DNA of 58,115 bases. It comes from CAZAPG01 sp964486935. GTDB taxonomy: Bacteria; Chloroflexota; Anaerolineae; 4572-78; J111. Made by a program: the position numbers and the translations under genes. Every line of letters starts with the position of its first letter. The first letter of the stretch is position 1. Under the pieces are notes generated by a model. The model searched no databases, was not told the DNA's origin, and saw only the letters and a program-made list of their open reading frames with translations. Positions 11,501 to 17,754 of the stretch are shown here, piece after piece. The DNA lies in NCBI GenBank assembly GCA_964486935.1, contig CAZAPG010000051.1, positions 1-58,115 on the forward strand, written 5' to 3'.

Positions 11501-12523
11501 GGGCAGTTTCTAAGTCTGTCTGGTATGGGAATGTCGGGCGCGTGGATAATTACTTTGACTCACGTGGTTTTGATGGTGACATTGGCTTCGCTTTGGGTGT
11601 CAACAGAAATGACTTATCTTAGTCTAAGTTTGGGAGTTGTAGCGATAATGCAGTGGACGGCTGTTGCTAATGAATCATTGCAAAGATTAGTGGTTACGTT
11701 TGCACAACTGGCGTTAGCTTACGGACTTTTGGGATACGGATTGACTTTGATTCGCGATAGCCTGGACAAAGGACGAGAGTTACGTCCACAAGTAGCGGTA
11801 TGGGAATTACCACTTCAACGCATAGGGATGGGCTTATCGTTGGGAACTCTGGTTCTAACAGCATTTGTGGGGATGAACATAGTGGAGTGGTCTGTGAGAG
11901 CTTTTTTGGGCGTACCATTCCAGCATATAGTTGACCTGGCTACAGTTCAAATGGCAGTGGGAGTATTTGGATTTATCGGGTTATTATATGTTGCGGCGTC
12001 ATTTACTCATCACTGGCTGCGATTAGGTTATATTGCAATAGGCATGTTACTGACTGCCTGGATATTACATGTATTTTATATTCAGCAGTGGGATAATTTT
12101 GAACGAGTGCAATGGTATGCAATTCCTGTTGGTTTATATTTACTAGGCATTGGTTATATGGAGTGGCACAGAAATAACAAATCCTTTGCTCGCTGGCTTG
12201 ATTATGCAGCGATGTTTTTGATGTTAGGATCGCTCTTTTGGCAGACATTGCTATTTGGTTGGGGGTTTGCTTTATTATTAGGCATGGAAGGCCTGGCAGC
12301 CTTCTTTTGGGGTAGCGCTCGCAGGTTAAGACGTTTTCTCTATGCGGGGATGGCGGGAGTTGTATTAGCCACAATTGGACAATTACTGAACTCGCTTCGC
12401 TCAATTAACCAGTGGATTGTATTTGGAATTATTGGGTTGCTACTGGTACTAGCCGCAGTTGTCATTGAGCGCAAGCTGGAAGACCTTAAATCCTGGCGCG
12501 AAATTTTGGAGACATGGGAGTAG
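5573..12523 (+). CDS. Giant zinc-ribbon polytopic membrane protein with tandem internal repeats
   Basis: The protein has 2316 residues. It opens with a zinc ribbon (C3-x2-C6 ... C17-x2-C20). Repeated amphipathic helices ending in LGLRP (residues ~30-200) and a Pro/Ala-rich linker follow. From about residue 264 to the end there are dozens of hydrophobic segments. Two adjacent ~357-residue units start at residues 823 (LYFADAIINR) and 1180 (LYFADAVFNR) and match along their length, each with FIRLTWRLYR and LYALSARLFRQARF. A diverged third unit starts near 1536. It resembles the large uncharacterised membrane proteins labelled SCO7613-C-terminal or DUF2157-like; that label is from memory. No transporter or enzyme motif is visible. 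Base composition falls sharply after about 11400 (residue ~1940) without a break in frame. It leads an operon with a PrsW-like gene 4 bases downstream. Confidence 0.85.
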   Translation: MRCPNCNQSGYQFPQPCPHCQFNDPSRLTDELGHINWLLAQIEQWDMLNQRARRRLQAQYVAQKKRLEVALGLRPPPFSPAEAAKAWPQLIRHEALLAHLAKWLEAGCLNPTGSQLLVEQTQQQIDTLLERLEGHPRLNASPTPANQLAQVNFLLEAAAQLSQHNGFASPQAEAQTREALLAEQEALEIELGLRPQPAPKPIEPEAPAAPSPTKALEKEESPAPVNPPQPDLPAAPAPQLKPAAPRAPFRERLWQTLLSERTLQAMLFLGIFLLFSAALSFVAWGWKDFSAPVRVAIPGGFTAIFFAMGWYVRSKTPMYRSGIALSAIAALLIPIDFYTIYVNFNIPAYFWPYFWLITSLACLAAYLAATLLIRSRFFGYLVGVAAGSAVLAAIEIGHQTAGLSLDWRSAGLSALALGLIMLATVLAPPGKSPPKPPPFAILADPFRYLALLSITVIMLLTFGWRFTQRNNYDTLHYALTVNWWIGSFVFGWAAIQHRSRSLGQLAALSLPVAVYLTQAAVFDRLGVAPAWHGLGWALLVPLYFIVGRKLSVYKHEPVIRAHGFTAIRWGIALLLVSAFWSLTDLTNGAAAAASHAVLSGAVVIAALLWRRPGYFYGVSLLAFSATTFAVTELDLTLAQLSVAWASLAIAHIIAAINLGTRFPIPAPNYAAPLTAAGYIIAGAAILPTLFPYDGGLLAYALGNWLALAAWGARLAHLKQPGFVGRGLWRKPVFHWLTAGPLPVWLWIVFTNFQPVGAGLALALGILAWVMLLLSYRLAKGALAYRWPWYISGLLVSLTAPVVAFAAAGDGFAPGPTLVIVGLLYFADAIINRQPVELAPAGLITAWGQILLLDWFDLPVGAVSLGFAGLIGLYLLAGLWAEHRRPARFSHQFLTPLYLTAHVLTIALLMRVYLPALDSLILDVPRTSTAGLWGAAPQLLLGAAYSLYAWGRYKKRWAFVAAWLVAAGFGFVAITFSTVTGSLAAEWAIIAAAFVLAERGLHRLRRRPLRNRQQAFIRLTWRLYRSALLSVGWIGSLIVMGGVLLHNFVLLGGGRSERVWAAAALWLIVGLYALSARLFRQARFAWPAAALSIAPWSILAGLAWFTPYSPTTAIFVLSWALLAWLLFGIHWGLKQRGLTAYAVAPRVVAHALLGASLLLSVIDFWPNSFAQAGGLLAVGLLYFADAVFNRKSAELAPGALVTGWGYLTLLSIFNLWFDTLGLALAVLVAGYILAGLWVERKWGDLSAHQFLRPLYLSAHLLMPGVLWQVYVRPFDALFFGVNWTDPMRGWGAASQLALGIAYGLYAWGVYKERWAHVAVWLTALSGGFIAIIFSSGRGASAAEAALGAAMLVLIERGLRQIWRQRYAAFHSRQLGFIRLTWRLYRRPLLVAGWTISAAALWLALFRNLLLLGGGRTQQVWAAAALWLVVGLYALSARLFRQARFLWLAAPLAFVPWTILTHLGWFSPYRPSLPGYALSWMLLAWALLIIGATLDRKRLAGYALPLKLTAHLLTPLALLWGVADVETGRFTFGLAVGFYGAASVLNHRFGSLFKPQFATVGRTKFFYPALALIPIWCIYLMAWLLPAAGRSHYGLMFLLFGPLGLAAGQWLRRQAKQPIMPGRYGLPAYITGYVALTVGTLLVAHQPPLLALALLFSALLMVVSAYIFKQVVWIYVAAMLAPLSLTLTLAEAGAPINRYGWWLIGLAWFYVAITWLLHRVKLVEYGSATLIVGLLLVAVSLPPSSLDKPGALWGYGSAALLYAVLAIWLRQPLLLTPATMLAIVPYGVILHSSALAPRFYGLGLYPGAMVALGVGWLLDYCGQAQRDFPWGQQSRWFWAIYKRFMNWWALPLYMVGFSLVFASPFFTQFVAGQMALNFLLMMLVFCWATYRFKLRGWLVATAVAGHFAAIFYLGSLGWWQQADFTQAWVRFLPVTVVMSIVTLFIEHYRNECSPLYNENRTGSWAYPLYIILSLDIMMGQFLSLSGMGMSGAWIITLTHVVLMVTLASLWVSTEMTYLSLSLGVVAIMQWTAVANESLQRLVVTFAQLALAYGLLGYGLTLIRDSLDKGRELRPQVAVWELPLQRIGMGLSLGTLVLTAFVGMNIVEWSVRAFLGVPFQHIVDLATVQMAVGVFGFIGLLYVAASFTHHWLRLGYIAIGMLLTAWILHVFYIQQWDNFERVQWYAIPVGLYLLGIGYMEWHRNNKSFARWLDYAAMFLMLGSLFWQTLLFGWGFALLLGMEGLAAFFWGSARRLRRFLYAGMAGVVLATIGQLLNSLRSINQWIVFGIIGLLLVLAAVVIERKLEDLKSWREILETWE

Positions 12524-12527
12524 ACAA

Positions 12528-13817
12528 ATGAGCCTCTCTACTCAGAGACTTCCACGCAGGTTGAAGCAAGCTGCCGCGATTACCGGTTTGCTCTTAGGGT
12601 GGGCAGGATTTGTAATTGGGTTGGGGTATCTTTGTTTAATATTGATATTTATTTTAAATGACGAATCTGGGTCAACGATCATGGGGATTGTTGGGTTTAT
12701 ATCAACCGTTTTAACTTTGGGAACCGGGGGCACCATTTTTTGGCATAGCATCGCATCGCTACAAGGAAAAAATTCAAAAAGCGTGCCTTTATCATCTTTT
12801 AAAAATATGGCCGTAATTTTCATTATTTTATTGATGGTTAGCGTAATTGTTTACCAAAATAATGCACTGGCGACACTTTTCTTTCCGCCGTTGTTGGTAG
12901 CTACAGTTTCGTTGCCGCCGTTGAGCGCGGTTTTGTGGTTTTCAAATCAACAAACCGGCATATTTACCTGGCGACGTATTCTCACAGTGTTAATGGGCAG
13001 TGCCACCATATGCGCAATAACGGGGATTATTGGTGAATTTATATTCCTGGGATTATGGTCGATGCACTCCTCAACTCCTTTAGCAACATTGTTTAGTTTG
13101 ATCAGTCAATTTGCAAATTTGGGGTCGGAACAACATTTATTACAATCCAAATTTAGCAGTAACCTGGCCTTTGTTTTTTATCAATTTGTTATCTTGACTC
13201 CTATAATGGGGGCCTTAGTTAAATCAATTGTTACGGTGTTATTTGCAAAACGAATCTCTGAACTAGAGAGCTTTTTATTGGGGGCAGTTGCTGGCAGCGG
13301 GTTCGCTGTGTTAGAGACCATTATTCTTATCAGCTTTGGGTTGCGTTATTGGATACTAATTGTGATACTTCAAACATTGGGGGGCGCGATCCACCCGTTT
13401 GGCGCTGGATTGGTTGCTATCAGTTTGAGAAATGTCTTGCTTTTTAAGGGGCGAGCCTGGTCAGATTGGTTGATCCGCTTTGGTATCGCGACGGCTGTGC
13501 ATATGATGTGGAATACGGGACTCTTGATAATTATTAGTTTAGTTCTTACACCGTGGTTAAATACAACCATCTTTGAAACGACGCTGTGGAACTGGTTGGT
13601 AATTAGTGTGATTTCCGTCATCCTTTTTGGGTTAGGCATTGTTGCTTTAGGGTCTGGATACTCAATTGCGCAATGGGGTGATAGTCGGTTGGATAATCAT
13701 GGATCTTCAGCGGCCTTTTTCCCTCGCACAAATACTTATCTCGCTCTTTGGGGGGTAGTTAGTTTATTCGCCATTCTACCAGCAGGAATAATTGGTATCC
13801 ACCTTTTTCAAAACTGA
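12528..13817 (+). CDS. PrsW-like polytopic membrane protein with a degenerate active site
   Basis: The chosen ATG lies 4 bases after the giant gene's stop, giving 429 residues; the earlier in-frame ATG at 12459 would overlap the upstream gene by 65 bases. About ten hydrophobic helices are present. Residues 252-264 (GAVAGSGFAVLET, E263) match the F-x3-E element of PrsW, the intramembrane protease that cuts anti-sigma factor RsiW. Histidines 289 and 325 sit where later family histidines fall. The first PrsW motif, EExxK, is not intact: the region reads MGALVKSIV, keeping only the lysine. It may therefore be an inactive relative or a different member of the CPBP/PrsW superfamily. The gene is AT-rich and part of the 5573-14410 operon. 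Confidence 0.6.
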   Translation: MSLSTQRLPRRLKQAAAITGLLLGWAGFVIGLGYLCLILIFILNDESGSTIMGIVGFISTVLTLGTGGTIFWHSIASLQGKNSKSVPLSSFKNMAVIFIILLMVSVIVYQNNALATLFFPPLLVATVSLPPLSAVLWFSNQQTGIFTWRRILTVLMGSATICAITGIIGEFIFLGLWSMHSSTPLATLFSLISQFANLGSEQHLLQSKFSSNLAFVFYQFVILTPIMGALVKSIVTVLFAKRISELESFLLGAVAGSGFAVLETIILISFGLRYWILIVILQTLGGAIHPFGAGLVAISLRNVLLFKGRAWSDWLIRFGIATAVHMMWNTGLLIIISLVLTPWLNTTIFETTLWNWLVISVISVILFGLGIVALGSGYSIAQWGDSRLDNHGSSAAFFPRTNTYLALWGVVSLFAILPAGIIGIHLFQN

Positions 13818-13852
13818 AAGGATACTGTCTAAGATAAGATTGGGGTTTCTTG

Positions 13853-14410
13853 ATGAGATTTTTTAAGCGACTATTCCGCAAACGATCAAATTTTTGGATA
13901 GCAAATGCTGTTGTTTTTGCCAATATTATGGCGTGGACTACAGTTTTATTGGCAGCCCCCGAACCATATATTGTTGACCCGATTCGGGACTCGGAGGTTG
14001 TTATTTTGCTGGAGTATATTCGTTCCGAGAATCATTCGGGTGAGGAATGGGAAGTTACATTAACTACATTAGAGGCAGAACAAACTATTACCTGGTATTT
14101 ACATCGTTACCCTCAAATACCATTTGCTCACCCTCGTGTTGAAATTACTCCAGATTATGTGGCTGGTGAGGGAGATGCTACTATTGCCGGCTTACGAGTT
14201 CACGTTGGTGGTAAAGCTAGAGTTTATATTGTGGATGGGCTACCTCAAGTTGAAATTTTGGAGTTGAGTTTGCCGGTTCCTGATCCAATTCGTAAGGCAA
14301 TTGAACAGGAGATTCAGGTGCAACTTCGCCGGGCTAACCGATTACCGGTACGATTCACTTCTGCAAATTGGCATCATGGTAAAGTTGTTGTCAAGGGGTA
14401 TATTCGCTAA
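13853..14410 (+). CDS. Small membrane-anchored protein of unknown function
   Basis: The protein has 185 residues from the ATG at 13853; a TTG one codon upstream is also possible. A basic start (RFFKRLFRKRSNF) and one hydrophobic helix (about 16-35) predict an N-terminal anchor with the remainder outside. The exterior part looks alpha/beta (PRVEITPDYVAGEGDATIAG, ARVYIVDGLPQVEILELSLP), with a conserved-looking end LPVRFTSANWHHGKVVVKGY. I do not recognise the family. It follows the PrsW-like gene by 35 bases and shares its AT-rich composition, so it is a plausible third member of the operon and a possible client of the membrane protein. Confidence 0.65.
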   Translation: MRFFKRLFRKRSNFWIANAVVFANIMAWTTVLLAAPEPYIVDPIRDSEVVILLEYIRSENHSGEEWEVTLTTLEAEQTITWYLHRYPQIPFAHPRVEITPDYVAGEGDATIAGLRVHVGGKARVYIVDGLPQVEILELSLPVPDPIRKAIEQEIQVQLRRANRLPVRFTSANWHHGKVVVKGYIR

Positions 14411-14690
14411 TTGCGGTCTCAGACTTACATCGTCGGTATAGAGATAACTTGAGTTAAATGTGTGGAAAAAACAAGAGGGATATCGCTCCCATTCAAGGGT
14501 AGCCTATGAAACCAAATGCCAAAATACAACGCCGAACCAAGACACCTCTCCGTCAGTACAAAACCTTTGCTTTGACGCCATTTTCACAGATACAATCCAT
14601 CCACCTCACTTATACACCACCTCAATAAAAACCGGGCTTGGGCCATCCCCTGCAATGCGGACCTTGTTTTGAATTCCCTGACTATTGAGC

Positions 14691-15161
14691 TTATTTCACT
14701 TTTTTGCCTGCTTGCGCTAATATTTCGGGCGTTTCTGGTAATATCCCCAGTTGTTGAAACAAATTCAGACTGTCTTGAATATCCCAACTTTCAACAAGTT
14801 TGTTCTCCTTTATCCGAAAACCATTTATCCCTGAATACGTGATATGCTTGCTTGTTGCCGCTAATCCTAAGAATTTTCCTCGATGAACTCCCTCAAATGT
14901 CCAACAAACGACCACTTCATTTTCTTCGGCGATTACCTCATCAACGATGATACGTCCATCTGAAAAAGCTGATCGGAAAAGAAGAAGGGCTTTCTTGAAA
15001 GGTTCTGCCCCTCGTTGCTCATCTGCAACTGGCTTGCCTCTGTCGCGTAAATGGCAAACATAGAAATTAGGACTTAGGATTTGGTCATATATTTCTGTAC
15101 TGCCTTCAAAAAATGTCTCAAAGTATAACCGAACCAGTTCTTTATTTTTTTCAACCAACAT
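14691..15161 (-). CDS. SnoaL-like/NTF2-fold protein
   Basis: The protein has 156 residues from the ATG at 15161; a TTG at 15197 would add 12 residues that include the palindrome described separately. The pattern (VRLYFETFFEG, then DQILSPNFYVCHL, VVCWTFEGVHRGKFLGLAAT, ITYSGINGFRIKENKLVESW) fits the SnoaL-like ester cyclase branch of the NTF2 superfamily. This branch covers small-molecule cyclases, isomerases and many proteins of unknown role. It is last in the Rep-ParA-ParB transcription unit, 50 bases after parB. Nothing ties it to DNA segregation, so it may be cargo. Confidence 0.75.
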   Translation of the reverse strand: MLVEKNKELVRLYFETFFEGSTEIYDQILSPNFYVCHLRDRGKPVADEQRGAEPFKKALLLFRSAFSDGRIIVDEVIAEENEVVVCWTFEGVHRGKFLGLAATSKHITYSGINGFRIKENKLVESWDIQDSLNLFQQLGILPETPEILAQAGKKVK

Positions 15162-15211
15162 CAAAATTTTTTCTCCGGTGGGAACCTGGGTTCCCAAGTT
15201 AAAGATTTTAT

Positions 15212-16855
15212 TTAATCATCAATATAAGTCATTCCAACTATCTGAGTCTTCATCATCTTAAATTGATTCTCACCTCGCTTGACCAATAATTCGTGCGCCC
15301 AATAGATAGAGGCTCCTGACACAACTTCATAAACAACCAAATCTTCATATTCAGGATTTTTCTTGCCACGCAATTCTGGTAAAGGTATGAGGTCACCGGC
15401 TCGCAATGCTTCAGCATCAGACTCAATTTGCTTGAAAAAAGGCTCTAATCTACTCGCCATCATGACATCTTTTTGACGCCACTCCAATAGCTGGCCCAAA
15501 ATTTGACTACCGGTTAATACATCTGTTTCAAACAGTTCCAATTTTTCTTTTGGAAGATAGGGTTGCAGTACCTCTATTGGCGACACAACGGACAGTAAAC
15601 TAACTTCTATTGTCTTTGAAATCGTCAATCCTTCTACTCGTAGTAAAACTTCCTCCAGAGTTTGACGAAGAGATTGCAATGCTTGCAACATTTTAGGTTC
15701 TTGTGCACGCATGGCCAATGCCACAATAGCCTCATCATAATTTTCTTGAGGCAAAGTTAGAAGCGCGTACATAGTCTTGGCAGCATCTATTACCCGCTTT
15801 TCAAAGCGTTCTTCAACGCTTCGCTGAGAAACCTCTTTTAGAGAAGACTTTGGAGGCGAAACAACTTCTCGCAAAACCTGACGCCCGCTCCATTGTTCCT
15901 CGATAATTCGTTTAATAAGCGCTAACTGCTCTTCATCCGTTTTTAATCGCATTACTGGTCTAAGTTGTTTTTCAGTTAATTGGGCTGCTTCAGCTAAGTC
16001 CTGTGCTTGTGGAGATAAATTCAATAAAGCCAGGTAATTGCGCACCATTCTGTCGCCAATTGCCCGACCAGTGAAGCTCTTTACACGCTGACCAACTGCC
16101 ACTTGCAACTCACGTTGGCTGGGCAATTTTATGGTATTTTCCCCGGGAACCCGGGTTCCCATCTCTATATTTAATCGTTCCTTAATTCGTTGCATAGAAC
16201 GAGCACGGGCAATGGCCGGCAAATCAACTCGAGCCGCATTCTCGGCTTCCTGGCGCTGATGAACAATCTCCTCATCTTCTGGTAAAGACTCGACAATACA
16301 TTTGACGGTCTTAAATTCCTCATAACCTTGCAATACCAATAAATTATGCGCCCAAAAACGCCGCTCACCTTCCCCAAGACGATATTGAATCTGATCTGGC
16401 TGCTCAGGATTATCAATACGATAAACGTTGAGGGGATGCCGTAAACCTATCTCACGAATGGAATGAGCCAAAGCTAATAAACCAGTATCTTCAACTATGG
16501 GATCATCTTCATCAACCGGGCCTTTGTCTCTACTGCCTAAAATTAGCCGAGCAACAGTATCACCTTGCTCGGCTCTTAAAACCAACTCCTTTAAAGCTTC
16601 GCTGGGGGTAAGCTCTCCTTGCTGGAGCTTTGCTCTTAAATCGTGAGAAAGCAAGTGACGAGGCTGTGAATAATCTGGCGAAATACGATCCAAATTGATC
16701 TCGTACACGCGCTGGTCGGTAGGGCGAAAGCCAATATCTTTAGCTGACATGCTACCGGCCAGCCGGTCGATGGCTCCTTCAGACTCAAATTGACTTGTTG
16801 TTGGTACTCCCTTGGCTCCCAAAGAGTGCTGAATGTTAATTTTTCGTCTGGCCAT
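15212..16855 (-). CDS. ParB-like partition protein
   Basis: The protein has 547 residues, with an AGGAG site before the ATG. The N-terminal half holds a ParB/Srx nucleotide-binding fold: the GERRFWAHNLL box at residues 163-173 and the partner helix RQEAENAARVDLPAIARA (201-218). A helix-turn-helix region follows around SFTGRAIGDRMVRNYLALL. The protein is about twice the size of chromosomal ParB, and its last 40 residues (YEVVSGASIYWAHELLVKRG...) echo the GERR region without the GERR residues. ParB binds parS and loads ParA-driven segregation complexes, usually as a CTP switch. It begins 8 bases after parA. The large size and AT-rich composition suggest a plasmid-type rather than a housekeeping ParB. 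Confidence 0.82.
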   Translation of the reverse strand: MARRKINIQHSLGAKGVPTTSQFESEGAIDRLAGSMSAKDIGFRPTDQRVYEINLDRISPDYSQPRHLLSHDLRAKLQQGELTPSEALKELVLRAEQGDTVARLILGSRDKGPVDEDDPIVEDTGLLALAHSIREIGLRHPLNVYRIDNPEQPDQIQYRLGEGERRFWAHNLLVLQGYEEFKTVKCIVESLPEDEEIVHQRQEAENAARVDLPAIARARSMQRIKERLNIEMGTRVPGENTIKLPSQRELQVAVGQRVKSFTGRAIGDRMVRNYLALLNLSPQAQDLAEAAQLTEKQLRPVMRLKTDEEQLALIKRIIEEQWSGRQVLREVVSPPKSSLKEVSQRSVEERFEKRVIDAAKTMYALLTLPQENYDEAIVALAMRAQEPKMLQALQSLRQTLEEVLLRVEGLTISKTIEVSLLSVVSPIEVLQPYLPKEKLELFETDVLTGSQILGQLLEWRQKDVMMASRLEPFFKQIESDAEALRAGDLIPLPELRGKKNPEYEDLVVYEVVSGASIYWAHELLVKRGENQFKMMKTQIVGMTYIDD

Positions 16856-16863
16856 ATTTACTC

Positions 16864-17661
16864 CTAATTTACAACAACATGTTGAAGTACTTCATCCCTC
16901 AATGCTCGATACATATTTGCATACCGCACAAATTCCACACCCTCGCAAAACACTAATGGGATTTGAGCCTCGGCCGACTCCCGTACTCGTACAGATGCGC
17001 TGATAACAGTCTTAAATACTAAGTCTCCGTACATTTCCCTAACCACCTGTTCGGTAGTTTGATCATACACTGTGCGAGGATCGGTGTTGTTTATTAACAG
17101 ACCCAATATTTTCAACGTAGGATTATACCATCTCTGTGCAGAATATATATACTCCATTGTATCACCCAAAGCCCCGCGTCCCCCGGCACCAGGGTCTACA
17201 GGTACCAATACATAATCACTCGCAGCCAATGCATTCATTGTCAAACGATCCAAACTAGGTGGACAATCGATTAAAATCCAATCTACCAAATTAGCGCCAT
17301 TTTCCTGGTCAAGATTGGTCTTGATGCGAGTAATGCAACTTCGCAATCGCAACTCACCACCCTCAAGTTGCGTCTGTCCACTTTTAATACCTTTTAGTCC
17401 ATCATCAGCTGGAATGATTTGCAGCCCAGCGTATTGAGTAGATTGAATGGCCGGCCCAATATTCATATCAGCAACAAGAATAGACGAAAGCGATTCCTCA
17501 CCAGCCCGTACCCCAAAAAAAGCCTCACCCAATGTTTTTTGTGGGTCAATATCTATGCACAACACTCTGAAACCTGCCTCTGTTAATGCACCGGCCAGGT
17601 TAAAAGTTGTTGTGCTTTTAGCAGAACCACCCTTCAAATTGGTTAAAGAGATGACACGCAT
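16864..17661 (-). CDS. parA: ParA partition ATPase
   Basis: The protein has 265 residues. The deviant Walker A motif is KGGSAKST (residues 10-17), with the signature lysine of the ParA/MinD family. Walker A' is IDIDPQKTLG (36-45) and Walker B is WILIDCPPSLD. There is no N-terminal helix-turn-helix, so it is of the short type (ParA Ib/Soj-like). Its ATP-dependent DNA binding drives segregation of ParB-bound DNA. It is followed 8 bases later by the ParB-like gene and preceded by the Rep-like gene, the usual order of a plasmid maintenance module. Confidence 0.9.
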   Translation of the reverse strand: MRVISLTNLKGGSAKSTTTFNLAGALTEAGFRVLCIDIDPQKTLGEAFFGVRAGEESLSSILVADMNIGPAIQSTQYAGLQIIPADDGLKGIKSGQTQLEGGELRLRSCITRIKTNLDQENGANLVDWILIDCPPSLDRLTMNALAASDYVLVPVDPGAGGRGALGDTMEYIYSAQRWYNPTLKILGLLINNTDPRTVYDQTTEQVVREMYGDLVFKTVISASVRVRESAEAQIPLVFCEGVEFVRYANMYRALRDEVLQHVVVN

Positions 17662-17727
17662 AGAAACGCCTTATGAAAAGATTTATATAAAACAATTTTT
17701 GTTCGTTCTAAATATACATTATTAATC

Positions 17728-17738
17728 ACAACAGTTGT
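17728..17738. promoter_or_regulatory. Short palindrome upstream of parA
   Basis: ACAACAGTTGT is an 11-bp dyad in the 93-bp gap between the Rep-like gene and parA, in an AT-rich stretch. It could be a ParA/ParB operator or a parS half, but short dyads occur by chance. Confidence 0.2.
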
Positions 17739-17754
17739 TTAAATTGACTTGTAT

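Noticed and set aside
12459..12527. Upstream start for the PrsW-like gene
   Set aside because: It lies inside the giant gene; the ATG at 12528 directly after its stop gives normal operon spacing.
14460..14672. 70-residue plus-strand ORF between the small anchored protein and the SnoaL-like gene
   Set aside because: Low-complexity, no ribosome site, no hydrophobic or domain pattern; this 280-bp convergent gap is better read as non-coding.
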